Shown here one piece after another: positions 33,244 through 43,900 of a stretch of 64,000 bases of DNA. The stretch spans positions 22,966 through 86,965 of the forward strand of contig NZ_QRGR01000027.1 in assembly GCF_003367245.1 (NCBI RefSeq), read 5' to 3'. The notes beneath the pieces were generated by a model that saw only the letters and a program-made list of their open reading frames with translations, was not told where the DNA came from and ran no database searches. Source of the DNA: Pontibacter diazotrophicus (lineage in GTDB: Bacteria > Bacteroidota > Bacteroidia > Cytophagales > Hymenobacteraceae). Both the position numbers and the translations under genes were made by a program. Numbering within the stretch: position 1 is the first letter of the stretch; each line of letters starts with the position of its first letter.

Positions 33244-34830
33244 ATGACCTACACAAAATTCTTTACACTGCTCACGGCTGTGGTCTGTAGCGTATGGGGA
33301 AACAACACCCCTGCTCTCGGCCACGGCCGTTTGCTTGAAACGCCGTTTACAGCAGTAGGCGACACTTTAAAGGGCAAGACAGCCACCACATCCTTATCCC
33401 CGGAAGAGGAGGCCCTGCTGGTGGAACATATCCCGAACGTGCCCAACGACTTGATTGCCGACAGGCTGAGTTGCATTGAAACGGAGATTCCGCTTGAGTT
33501 CAACAATTATGTGAGGAATTTTATTGACTACTTTACCATCAGGAACAGGAAGTATTCCCGCATGATGCTCACGCGCGAGAACGTATACTTTCCGATGTAT
33601 GAGAAGTATCTCAAAAAGCATAACATGCCGATGGAGCTAAAGTATCTCTCCATCGTAGAATCAGGACTTAACCCCAAAGCACAATCACCGGTAGGAGCAG
33701 CGGGTCTGTGGCAGTTCATGAAGCCGACCGCCGGCGACTTTGGCTTGAAATTCAACCAGTACATTGACGAGCGCCTGGACCCTGAGAAATCGACCGAAGC
33801 AGCCCTTAAGTTCCTGCGCCGCCTGCACAACACCTACGGCGACTGGGAACTGGCCATGGCCGCCTATAACTGTGGCCCCGGCAACGTGAACAAAGCTATC
33901 CGCAAAGCTGGTGGCGGCAAAAAGACGTTCTGGGAGATATTCCCGTACCTGCCGAAAGAAACCCGCGGCTATATACCGTCCATGACGGCTGTTATCTATA
34001 CCATGCATCATGCCGGTGACCATAACATTTTCTCCGACTCCATTCTGTATCAGCCACAGGTAGCCTACCTGGAAGTAACACAGGAACTGGATTTAGACAG
34101 GCTCGCTGCTGAACTGCATGTCACCCCGGCAGAACTGATGGCCCTGAACCCGGAGATAAAGAGCACGACTATACCGAAGCACCTGCGCAACTACAAACTG
34201 CGCATACCGGCAGAGCGTGCTCCCTTACTAGCCTCTGTGGAAGATAAGAGCTGTATTATGTTAGCCGCTGCTCCTGTAAGCGAACCAGTCAGGAGAAACG
34301 AGCCAGCCGAAACCCCGGTGTTACTGGCATCTGCTAAAACGGAGAAGCCGGCAGATAAAAAGGCTGGAAAAGCAACTGAGAAAGCTGTGGACAAAGAGGA
34401 TGAAACAGCAATAGCTGGAGCTACTCCTGCAGCTGATAAAAAATTAACGTACACAGTACAACGTGGCGATAACCTGACGCAGATTGCCTTGCGCCACCAG
34501 GTTACAATTGCACAGCTAAAAGAATGGAACGACCTGAAGGGCAGCAGCATTAAGCCAGACCAGAAACTGGTTATATACAAGCAGGCTACCGCAGAAGAAG
34601 AACCCGTTTTGCTTGCCTCTAACGAGGAAGTGCAGCCAGCCGCCAAAGCAACTACCAAACAGGTAAAAGAAAGCGTGCAGGCAGAGCAGGTTATTCACCA
34701 TGTACAGCCTGGCGATACACTTTGGAACATCTCCCGCAAGTATGACGGCATTAGCATTGAGCAAATCAAGAAGCTGAACAAGCTTAAGTCTGATAACCTG
34801 AAGCCTGGCCAGAAGCTCATCCTGAGTTAA
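33244..34830 (+). CDS. MltD-like membrane-bound lytic transglycosylase with two LysM domains
   Basis: A 528-residue exported protein with a signal peptide near the N-terminus. A transglycosylase SLT domain follows, with catalytic Glu139 in YLSIVESGLNPKA, GAAGLWQFMKPTAG and AMAAYNCGPGNVNKA. Two LysM domains lie at about 399-442 (YTVQRGDNLTQIALRHQVTI) and 484-527 (HHVQPGDTLWNISRKYDGIS), separated by a Lys/Ala/Glu linker. It cleaves the MurNAc-GlcNAc bond of peptidoglycan without hydrolysis. It resembles MltD but has no obvious lipobox. It is the last gene of the tat-gatA run and ends in a terminator. Confidence 0.92.
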   Translation: MTYTKFFTLLTAVVCSVWGNNTPALGHGRLLETPFTAVGDTLKGKTATTSLSPEEEALLVEHIPNVPNDLIADRLSCIETEIPLEFNNYVRNFIDYFTIRNRKYSRMMLTRENVYFPMYEKYLKKHNMPMELKYLSIVESGLNPKAQSPVGAAGLWQFMKPTAGDFGLKFNQYIDERLDPEKSTEAALKFLRRLHNTYGDWELAMAAYNCGPGNVNKAIRKAGGGKKTFWEIFPYLPKETRGYIPSMTAVIYTMHHAGDHNIFSDSILYQPQVAYLEVTQELDLDRLAAELHVTPAELMALNPEIKSTTIPKHLRNYKLRIPAERAPLLASVEDKSCIMLAAAPVSEPVRRNEPAETPVLLASAKTEKPADKKAGKATEKAVDKEDETAIAGATPAADKKLTYTVQRGDNLTQIALRHQVTIAQLKEWNDLKGSSIKPDQKLVIYKQATAEEEPVLLASNEEVQPAAKATTKQVKESVQAEQVIHHVQPGDTLWNISRKYDGISIEQIKKLNKLKSDNLKPGQKLILS

Positions 34831-34849
34831 CAACTTCCGTTCCCTTTAA

Positions 34850-34882
34850 AAAGAGCACCCTCTGCAGAAGAGGGTGCTCTTT
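34850..34882 (+). terminator. Terminator of the MltD-like gene
   Basis: A 14-bp perfect stem (34850-34863 with 34869-34882) has the core AGAGCACCCTCT and loop GCAGA. Confidence 0.92.
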
Positions 34883-34958
34883 GTTTATCAGCAGGTTAAG
34901 GTATTGTAATTTGTACTAAAAAATTGTTAAATTCTGCTCTATAAACTATTGCACCCCT

Positions 34959-34966
34959 TATCTTTG
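34959..34966 (+). promoter_or_regulatory. -7 promoter box before maeB
   Basis: TATCTTTG matches TAnnTTTG exactly, giving a leader of about 110 nt. No TTG at the usual -33 distance. Confidence 0.5.
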
Positions 34967-35079
34967 GAAGCTCAACTTGTATAACCGGCAAATTCTTTTA
35001 AAATTGGACTTTAGCCACACAAGAGCCAAAGCCATTCTGCCAAGGCAGAAAACCTACAATACAAACAACAAACGCATTT

Positions 35080-37353
35080 ATGATCAAAGTAAACAGAGAG
35101 GACGCACTCAACTATCACATGGACGGCAAACCCGGGAAAATTGAGGTAGTACCAACCAAGATGCTAAGCACCCAGCATGATTTGGCACTGGCCTACTCCC
35201 CTGGCGTTGCGGAACCATGCAAAGAAATTCATGCAGATAAGGAAAATGTATATAAGTATACGGCCAAAGGCAACCTCGTTGGTGTCATCTCTAATGGAAC
35301 GGCAGTATTAGGATTGGGCAATATCGGACCGGACGCGTCTAAGCCGGTAATGGAAGGGAAAGGCGTACTCTTCAAGAAGTTTGCAGGCATTGATGTATTT
35401 GATATAGAGATAGACTGTACCGACCCAGATGAGTTTATCCGCATCGTAAAATCACTGGAGCCAACGTTTGGCGGCATTAACCTGGAAGACATCAGGGCGC
35501 CGGAGAGTTTTAAGATAGAGGTAGCCCTGAAAGAGCAGATGAATATTCCGCTGATGCACGATGACCAGCATGGCACGGCCATCATCTCTGCAGCGGCTCT
35601 TCTGAATGCCCTTGAGCTGACAGGAAAGAAAATAGAGGAGATAAAGGTGGTGATGAATGGCGCCGGCGCCGCCGCTATTGCCTGTGCCAAACTCTATGTA
35701 GCCCTCGGCATGAAGATGGACAACATGGTGATGTTGGACAGAGAAGGTGTCGTGCACCCAGACCGTGATGACCTGGATATATACAAGGCACAGTTCGTGA
35801 CCACGCGCAAAGTAAGAACACTTGCAGAAGCCATGAAAGATGCTGATGTATTTGTAGGACTTTCAGCGGGCAATGTGCTGGCACCGGAGTTGGTGAAGAC
35901 GATGGCAGCTGACCCGATTATTTTTGCGCTGGCTAATCCTGATCCGGAGATCCCTTACAATGTGGCAATGTCTACGCGCGATGATTTGATTATGGCCACA
36001 GGCCGTTCAGACCATCCTAACCAGGTAAACAACGTGCTGGGCTTCCCTTACATTTTCAGAGGAGCCCTTGATGTGCGTGCCACAGAGATAAACGAGGAAA
36101 TGAAACTGGCCGCTGTACATGCGCTGGCCAATTTAGCCAAAGAGCCCGTGCCTGATGTGGTACTGAAAGCATACAGTGACACCACCATTAACTTCGGTCG
36201 CACTTACCTTATTCCAAAACCCCTGGACACACGCCTGATTACCACCATATCACCGGCAGTGGCGAAAGCAGCTATGGACAGTGGTGTGGCCAAGCACCCT
36301 ATCAGCGACTGGGAGGCGTATGAGCAGGAGCTAAAGGAACGCATCGGAATCGATCAGAAGCTGATGACCCGCATCATAAACCAGGCGAAGAAAGACCCGA
36401 AGACAGTTGTGTTTACGGAGGCCGACAACTACAAGATCCTGAAGGCGGCCCAGATTGTAAAAGAGCAGCGCATTGCTAATCCAATACTGCTGGGTAACCG
36501 CGAAACCATAGAGGCCATCATTGCAGAGCATAAAATGGACCTGCAAGGGGTAAAGATCATGGATACGTACCAGGAAGATGCCAGACGGGAGGAATACGGT
36601 CAGTTACTATATGAGAAGCGTCAACGAAAGGGCCTGACCCTGTTCGACGCCAAGCGCCTGATGCGCGACCGCAACTACTTTGGTAGTATGATGCTGAACA
36701 ATGGCGAGGCAGATGCGCTGATCTCCGGTCTTACCCGCGATTACTCCAAGACTATTTTACCGGCACTGCAGGTAGTAGGTGTGGAAGAAGGAGTAAACAA
36801 GGTGGCAGGTATGTACATTATCCTGAGCCAGCGGGAGCCTTTCTTCTTTGCGGATACCACTGTAAACCTGAACCCAACTGCTGATGAACTGGTTGACATT
36901 ATTGGTTTAACAGCCCGTACCGTTAAGTTTTTCGACACAGAGCCGCGCGTGGCCATGCTGTCTTACTCTAACTTTGGATCAGTACGCGGGGACGTGCCAA
37001 ACAAAGCAGCAGAGGCTGTACGAAAGGCAAAGCAACGCTACCCTGAGCTTCTGCTAGATGGTGAAATGCAGGCGAATACAGCCCTGAACCGCAACCTGCT
37101 CCGCGAGCATTACCCGTTCAGCGAGTTGGCTGAGAAAGGCGCCAATACCCTGGTATTCCCGGACCTGGCTTCCGGCAATATTGCTTACAAAGTGCTGCAG
37201 GAGATTGGGGGCGCTGAGGTAATCGGTCCGGTACTGATGGGGATGCGCAAACCGGTACATATTCTACAGTTAGGCTCTTCTATCCGCGAAATCGTGAATA
37301 TTGTGTCCATCGCCGTTGTGGATGCCCAGAACTACAATAACCAACACCTATAG
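35080..37353 (+). CDS. maeB: NADP-dependent malic enzyme fused to phosphotransacetylase-like domain
   Basis: A 757-residue two-domain protein. Residues 1-425 are a malic enzyme (oxidative decarboxylation of malate to pyruvate with NADPH). Visible features are the active-site YSPGVAEPC, the metal and substrate segment EDIRAPESFKIE, HDDQHGTA and the nucleotide-binding NGAGAAAIACAKL. Residues 430-757 are a phosphate acetyltransferase-like domain (NRETIEAI, then DALISGLTRDYSKTILPALQ). That domain usually does not catalyse acetyl transfer in such fusions but binds acetyl-CoA and regulates the enzyme. Length matches MaeB. The ruvA start codon follows the stop codon directly. Confidence 0.95.
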   Translation: MIKVNREDALNYHMDGKPGKIEVVPTKMLSTQHDLALAYSPGVAEPCKEIHADKENVYKYTAKGNLVGVISNGTAVLGLGNIGPDASKPVMEGKGVLFKKFAGIDVFDIEIDCTDPDEFIRIVKSLEPTFGGINLEDIRAPESFKIEVALKEQMNIPLMHDDQHGTAIISAAALLNALELTGKKIEEIKVVMNGAGAAAIACAKLYVALGMKMDNMVMLDREGVVHPDRDDLDIYKAQFVTTRKVRTLAEAMKDADVFVGLSAGNVLAPELVKTMAADPIIFALANPDPEIPYNVAMSTRDDLIMATGRSDHPNQVNNVLGFPYIFRGALDVRATEINEEMKLAAVHALANLAKEPVPDVVLKAYSDTTINFGRTYLIPKPLDTRLITTISPAVAKAAMDSGVAKHPISDWEAYEQELKERIGIDQKLMTRIINQAKKDPKTVVFTEADNYKILKAAQIVKEQRIANPILLGNRETIEAIIAEHKMDLQGVKIMDTYQEDARREEYGQLLYEKRQRKGLTLFDAKRLMRDRNYFGSMMLNNGEADALISGLTRDYSKTILPALQVVGVEEGVNKVAGMYIILSQREPFFFADTTVNLNPTADELVDIIGLTARTVKFFDTEPRVAMLSYSNFGSVRGDVPNKAAEAVRKAKQRYPELLLDGEMQANTALNRNLLREHYPFSELAEKGANTLVFPDLASGNIAYKVLQEIGGAEVIGPVLMGMRKPVHILQLGSSIREIVNIVSIAVVDAQNYNNQHL

Positions 37354-37944
37354 ATGATAGCCTATATTGATGGCAAACTAACGCACAAAGACCCGACTTA
37401 TGTCATTATAGACGTAGGGGGCGTAGGTTACCAGATAAAAGTTTCGCTGAACACATACTCTTCGCTGCCAGCCAGTGAGCGCTGTAAGCTGCATACGCAC
37501 CTGCACATAAAGGAAGATGCACATACGCTCTTTGGTTTTACCACAGCGGCCGAAAAGGAATTGTTTCTGCTTTTGATATCTATTTCAGGCGTGGGCCCCA
37601 ATACGGGGCTCATGATCCTGTCTTCTTTGTCTGTGGAGGAAGTGCAGCAGGCCATTGCGAGAGAGGATGTGCGGACCATTCAGCAGGTGAAGGGGATTGG
37701 GGCCAAAACGGCGCAACGTATCATTCTGGAGCTAAAAGATAAAGTCAGGAAAGAGGCCATGATATCGGATGCCGGAGTGCCTGTTGCGGCACACAATATG
37801 AACCGTTCCGAAGCGTTATCTGCATTAGTAACCTTAGGATTTGCGAAGAACGTGGCTGAGAAAACGCTTGACGCTATCGTGAAACGCGAAGGCGGGAATC
37901 TGAGCGTAGAGGAGTTGATTAAGTTTGCGTTGAAGTCTTCATAA
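37354..37944 (+). CDS. ruvA: Holliday junction branch migration protein RuvA
   Basis: A 196-residue protein that binds four-way DNA junctions and loads RuvB for branch migration. Domain I is an OB fold (MIAYIDGKLTHKDPTYVIID). Domain II has the two helix-hairpin-helix motifs (ISGVGPNTGLMILSSLS and VKGIGAKTAQRIILELKDK). Domain III is the C-terminal helical RuvB contact (SALVTLGFAKNVAEKTLDAI). RuvB and RuvC are not nearby. The start codon is adjacent to the maeB stop codon, and sprA starts 16 bp after ruvA, so the three are likely one transcript. Confidence 0.96.
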   Translation: MIAYIDGKLTHKDPTYVIIDVGGVGYQIKVSLNTYSSLPASERCKLHTHLHIKEDAHTLFGFTTAAEKELFLLLISISGVGPNTGLMILSSLSVEEVQQAIAREDVRTIQQVKGIGAKTAQRIILELKDKVRKEAMISDAGVPVAAHNMNRSEALSALVTLGFAKNVAEKTLDAIVKREGGNLSVEELIKFALKSS

Positions 37945-37960
37945 GAGCATATATCCAATT

Positions 37961-40900
37961 TTGATCTGGAAAAGTAAAAAAAGTAACCTGCTTCTGGCGG
38001 TTGCCACTATTTCTATGCTGGGCTGGTGGTCACAGGCAGAAGAGTTGCGCTCTACCAATAGATTCAGATTAACTATTCTTAATAACCTCCCGCTCCAGGA
38101 CACGGTGAAGACAGACACCTCCAAGGTGCAGTACATACCGAGCCGGAAGCCCACGTTTGTGCCTGCCGACAGGTATGGAAATCCGTTCAGTACCCGGTCC
38201 AGTTCCTCCCCCCTGCTACTGGGCCAGCCCGGCAATGTGCAGTTAAACGTGGAATTGGACGATAGCCTGGGGCTATACAACATCACCGAAACTATGGGTG
38301 ATGTGAACTACCGGCCACCATCATCAATGAGCCTGAAGGAGTACTCGGAGTGGCAGCAACGCGAGGCCATCCGCAACTACTGGCGCGCCAAGTCTGCCGG
38401 CCTGGATGGCGAGAGCGTGGTCAGCAGCAGTCGCCTCATTCCAAAGCTATATATAAGCCCGGTGTTCGACCGGATTTTCGGTGGCAACTACGTGGATATT
38501 CAGCCCAACGGTAACGTATCCCTTAAATTTGGCGCACGCTTTAACCGCAACGAGAACCCGACTATTCCACTCAGCCAGCAGCGCACCGGCGACTTTGATT
38601 TTGAGCAGAACATCTCCCTGAACCTGGTAGGTAAGATAGGGGATAAAATGCGCCTGAACTTTAACTGGGACAACAACGCCAACTTCGACTTTGAGAATAA
38701 CATGAAGTTGGATTATACCGGCTATGAGGAAGAAATTGTGCGCAAGGTAGAGGCAGGTAACGTGAGCCTGCCGCTCAACAACTCCCTGATTATGGGTGCC
38801 CAGAACCTGTTTGGTATTAAAACCCAGTTGCAGTTCGGCCGCCTGGGTGTTACCACGATTGCGTCCAGTGTGCGGGGCACAAACGATGAGGTGGTAGTAC
38901 AGAACGGTGCCCAGAACAGGCCCTTTTCTATCCGGGTAGATGAGTATGACAACAACCGTCACTTCTTCCTGTCGCAGTTCTTCAGGGGCCGCTATGACCA
39001 GACTTTGCGAAACCTGCCGCTGGTGAACTCCGGCATCGTTATCCGCCGCATTGAGTTATATGTAACCAACAGCAACCGCTCTACAGAGAACCTGCGCAAC
39101 ATGGTGGCTTATATGGACCTGGGCGAGGCTGATCCTTTCCGTGATCAGTTTGAAGGCACCAGACCACCCACAGCACCTGCCGACAACGCAGTAAACACCC
39201 TGTACAGCCAGATTGCCCGTAACAACACCGCCCGTAACAGTTCGCAGGTAGATACTTACCTGAACAGCCTCGGCCTCCAGAAAGGAATTGACTTTGAGCA
39301 TGTGCGCGCCCGCAGGCTGGATGCCCGGGAGTATAAGTTCAACCCGCAGTTAGGCTATATCTCGCTGAACACCGTGCTCCTGCCAGACCAGGTGCTGGGG
39401 GTGGCGTTTGAGTATACCTATAACGGCAAAACCTACCAGGTGGGAGAACTGATGGATGATTACCAGAACCTGGATGCAGAGCAGGTTATCCATATGAAAT
39501 TGCTGCGGGCTACTAACCCCTCCCTCGAATACCCTACCTGGGACCTGATGATGAAAAACGTTTACAGCCTGGACGCCACGCAGATAACACGGGAGAACTT
39601 CCAGTTGCAGATAGTTTATAAAGACGATGAGACGGGCGTAGACATCACCAGCCTGAAAGAACCAAGCCCTATTCAGAACATACCGCTGGTGGAGGTCCTG
39701 AACCTGGACAATGTCAACACGAACAACGACAAGCCAAGCGACGGTAACTTCGACTTCCTGCCAGGTATTACCATTGACCCGGAATCCGGCCGTATCTACT
39801 TTCCGCAGGTAGAGCCCTTCGGCGATTACCTGGCAGAAAAGCTGGCGGGCCGCCCCGAGTTGATAGAGCGGTATGTGTTCCAGGAACTGTATGACCAGAC
39901 GCAGACCGACGCGCAGCAGAATAACGTGAAGGCCAAATTTTACCTGAATGGCCGTTTCCAGGCTTCATCCGCTGACGAAATCATGCTGCCGGGCTTCCGT
40001 ATTGCAGAGGGTTCTGTGGCAGTATACTCCGGCGGTACCCGCCTGGAGGAGGGCACAGACTACCAGGTGTTTTATGATATGGGCCGCATCAAAATTCTCA
40101 ACCCCAGCTACATCAGCTCGGCAAACGACCTGCGCGTGACCTATGAGAAAGCTGAACTCCTGAACATACAGCCCCGCACCATGCTGGGCGCCCGCTTCGA
40201 TTACCGCCTGAGCGACGACATTAACCTGGGGGCAACGGTACTGAGCATAAACGAGCAGGCCTTCATTAACCGCGTGAGCATTGGCGACGAGCCTACCAAC
40301 AATACCATCTATGGCTTTGATGTAAACCTGCAGAAAGAGTCCCGGTTCCTGACAAAGCTAACAGACGCGATTCCGCTGATCGACACCAAAGTACCGTCTC
40401 TGGTTACCTTTAGTGGTGAGTTCGCCCAACTGGTACCTGCCAAGTCGAAGTCTAACGCCAACGAAGACGGTGCCTCCTACATCGATGACTTCGAGGGAGC
40501 CGAGACACCTTATAACCTCGGCGGATTTAGCAATAACAATTGGCGGCTGGCTGCCACACCTGCTCCGCTTGTGCCGGGAGCGGGCCTGGCCTATTCCTAT
40601 AACCGCGCCAAATTAGCCTGGTATACCATTGACCAGATCTTCTACCGCAACAGAGACAACCTGAAGCCATCCAACATTACGGATAAAGACTTGGAAAACC
40701 ATTATGTACGCGGCGTACGGCGCCAGGAAGTGTTCCCGGGTCGTGATGCGGAGGTTTCCAATACCTTTGAATACACCTTTGACCTGGCCTACTACCCACG
40801 GGAGCGGGGACAGTATAACTACAACCCAAACCTGACGCCGCAGGGTCTCTTAGCAGATGACCCGCGCAACAACTGGGGCGGTATCAGCAGGGAAATATCT

Positions 40901-43900
40901 TTTGACACAGACTTCGACAATGCCAATATTGAGTATGTAGAGTTCTGGCTCATGGATCCGTTCATTACAGGGCCGAACGGCCGCAAAGACGCAGCGGGGA
41001 ATGAGATAGTAAACAACGAAGGCGGTGAACTGGTACTGAACCTTGGAAGTGTTTCAGAGGACATCCTGCGGGACAACCAGTATGCCTTCGAAAACGGCTT
41101 GCCTACCTCTCCTACCGATGAACAGAACCTGCTGGAAACCACCTGGGGCCTTGTAACGCAGCAGCAGTTTCTGACCGATGCCTTTACAGGTGTGCCCGGA
41201 GGCCGGCAATTTCAGGATATTGGTTTAGATGGTTTGAGCGATGCAGGTGAGGCAGCATACTTCCAGAACAGCTTCTTGAATCAGATACCGGGAGCACCGC
41301 CGCAGATGGTGCTGGACGACCCTTCGGCAGATAATTTCCTCCACCACCTCGACGAAAGCTATAATCAGCAGAACGCCGGTATCCTGGCCCGCTACAAGAA
41401 CTTCAACGGTATGGAGAACAACTCTCCTGAAAACAGCCGTTTCTCAAATTATGCCTTCCCCGACAAGGAAGACCTGAACCGCGACAATGTTATCAACGAC
41501 CTGGAACAGTACTACGAATACAAGATAAACCTGAATTCTGAGCAACTGGAAGTAGGCCGCAATTTCATTGTGGATCGTGTTACCCGCGAAATCCATGGGG
41601 ATCAGGTAACCTGGTACCAGTTCCGGATTCCGGTGCGACAGCCAACAAACGCAGTAGGCGGCATCAGCGGCTTTAAGTCTATCCGGTTTATGCGCATGTA
41701 CCTGACCCAGTTTGCTGACCCGGTAGTGCTCCGCTTTGCGCAGTTCCAGTTCGTGGCCAACCAATGGCGTAAGTTTAACCAGCCGATTACAGACGGGAGC
41801 CCTTGCCTTACCTGTACCGACGATGCCCGCAACTTTACCGTGTCTACCGTAAACATTGAAGAGAACGGGCAGTTGGTGGAAGGTTCCCAGGATATTCCAT
41901 ATACAGTACCTCCAGGCATTAACCGCCTTCGTGACTATACCTCCACCAACGACCGCCGCCAGAATGAACAGTCGTTGCAACTGTGTGTGGAAGACCTGAA
42001 AGATTCTTTCTCGAAGGCAGTTTTCAAGAACATCTCTTTGGATATGCTCATCTACAAGCAGCTGAAGATGTTCCTACACGCTGAGTCAAGCGACCCCGCC
42101 ACCAGAGACGGTGACGTGCAGGCGTTTATCCGTATAGGCACCGACTTTACCCAGAACTACTACGAGTATGTGGTGCCGTTGAAAATCACACCGCCGGGCA
42201 GCAAAACAGAAAGTGCCATCTGGCCGGCAGAAAACCAGATAGAGATAGCCCTTCAGGCGTTTGTGGATGCCAAAGCAGAGCGTAACAGGCTGGCAGGAGA
42301 CCGCCCGATCTACATGCCGTATGAGGTGATCTTAGAGGGAGGTAAAATGATACGCGTAGTCGGTAACCCTGACTTCAGCGAAGTAGAAGGCATTATGATT
42401 GGGGTGCGTAACCCGCGCCAGCCAAACGAAGACGGGCGCCCGCAATCTGTTTGTATCTGGGCGGATGAACTGCGTGTAACGGACTTCCGTAACCAGTCAG
42501 GCTGGGCCGGTAATGCGCGACTGAACACGAAGCTGGCAGACTTTGCCAATATCACGGCCACAGGCGCCTATACCACCGTAGGTTTTGGTGGCCTGCAGCA
42601 AAAGCTTGCCCAGCGTGCCCGCGAGAACACAGCCCTGTTCGATGTAACTGCCAATGTGGTGATGGATAAATTCCTGCCGGAGAAGTGGGGGGTAAGGATT
42701 CCGTTAACCTTACAGTACGGTGCCCTGAACAGCGAACCTCAGTTTGACCCACTGGATAAAGATGTGCCGCTGGAGCAATCGCTGACAAAACTGGAAACAC
42801 CCGAACAGCGGGATGCTTACAAGAAAGAAGTGACTACCCGGGAGACCAGAAAAAGTATAAGCCTGCTAAACGTACGAAAAGAACGGATAGACACGGAGGC
42901 AAAAGTGCGCCTGTATGATATAGAGAACTTCTCCTTCTCCTACTCTTATGCAGAACGCCTGTTCACCAACATCGAAACAGACCGTGACTTTAGCAAGACC
43001 TATACAGCAGGAGTGGCCTACGCTTATAACAACACGCCAAGAAGCTACACGCCATTCGCGAACACAGAAGCACTCAGGTCACCGTACCTGCGCCTGATAA
43101 AAGACTTCAACTTTTCGCTGGTGCCAAGCCGTTTTGCCGTTCGGGCTGATTTGAACCGCTTCTACAACGAAAGGTTCCTGCAGCGCCCTGATCCGGCTAC
43201 GCGCTTTGTTACGACACGCGGAATTGCCCCGGTGTTTCAGAAGTACTTTTATTTTAACCGCATCTATGACATGCGCTGGGACCTGACCAAGAGCCTGTCG
43301 CTGGACTATGTGGCGACAAACCGGGCAGTGGTGGATGAGCCGGATGCCCGTATCGACGGCGAGATAGATTCCCTGCAGTACAAGAACAGGATTATCCGGG
43401 ATAACCTCTTGCGCGGTGGCCGTAATACCAACTTCAACCAAATGGTAGCGCTGAATTATAAGCTGCCTTTCGATAAGTTCCCGCTCACGGACTGGGTGGA
43501 TGCTGAGACCCGCTATGCCGCAACCTATATCTGGACGGCTGGCTCCACAGCGCTAAACCAGGCTGCTGACTTCAAGCTGGGTAACACGGCCGAGAACAAC
43601 ACGGAACTTAGCGTTAACGGTAAAATCGATATGGTGAAGCTGTACAACAAGGTCAGGTTCCTGAAAGAAGTTAATTCACCGACCCCGACCAGACCGGGAG
43701 CAGCACCGGCTGCCAACGACACAACAGCCCAGAAGCCGCAGCCGGACCGGAAGCTACTCAAGTCGCTGGCAAGAGTGTTGATGATGACCCGCTCACTGAA
43801 TGTAGCTTATCTGGAAAACCGTGGTTCTATGTTGCCAGGCTACCTGCCTGCCTCCCGGTTCTTTGGTTTTGATGATGCCTTTGAGGCACCGGGCCTTCCG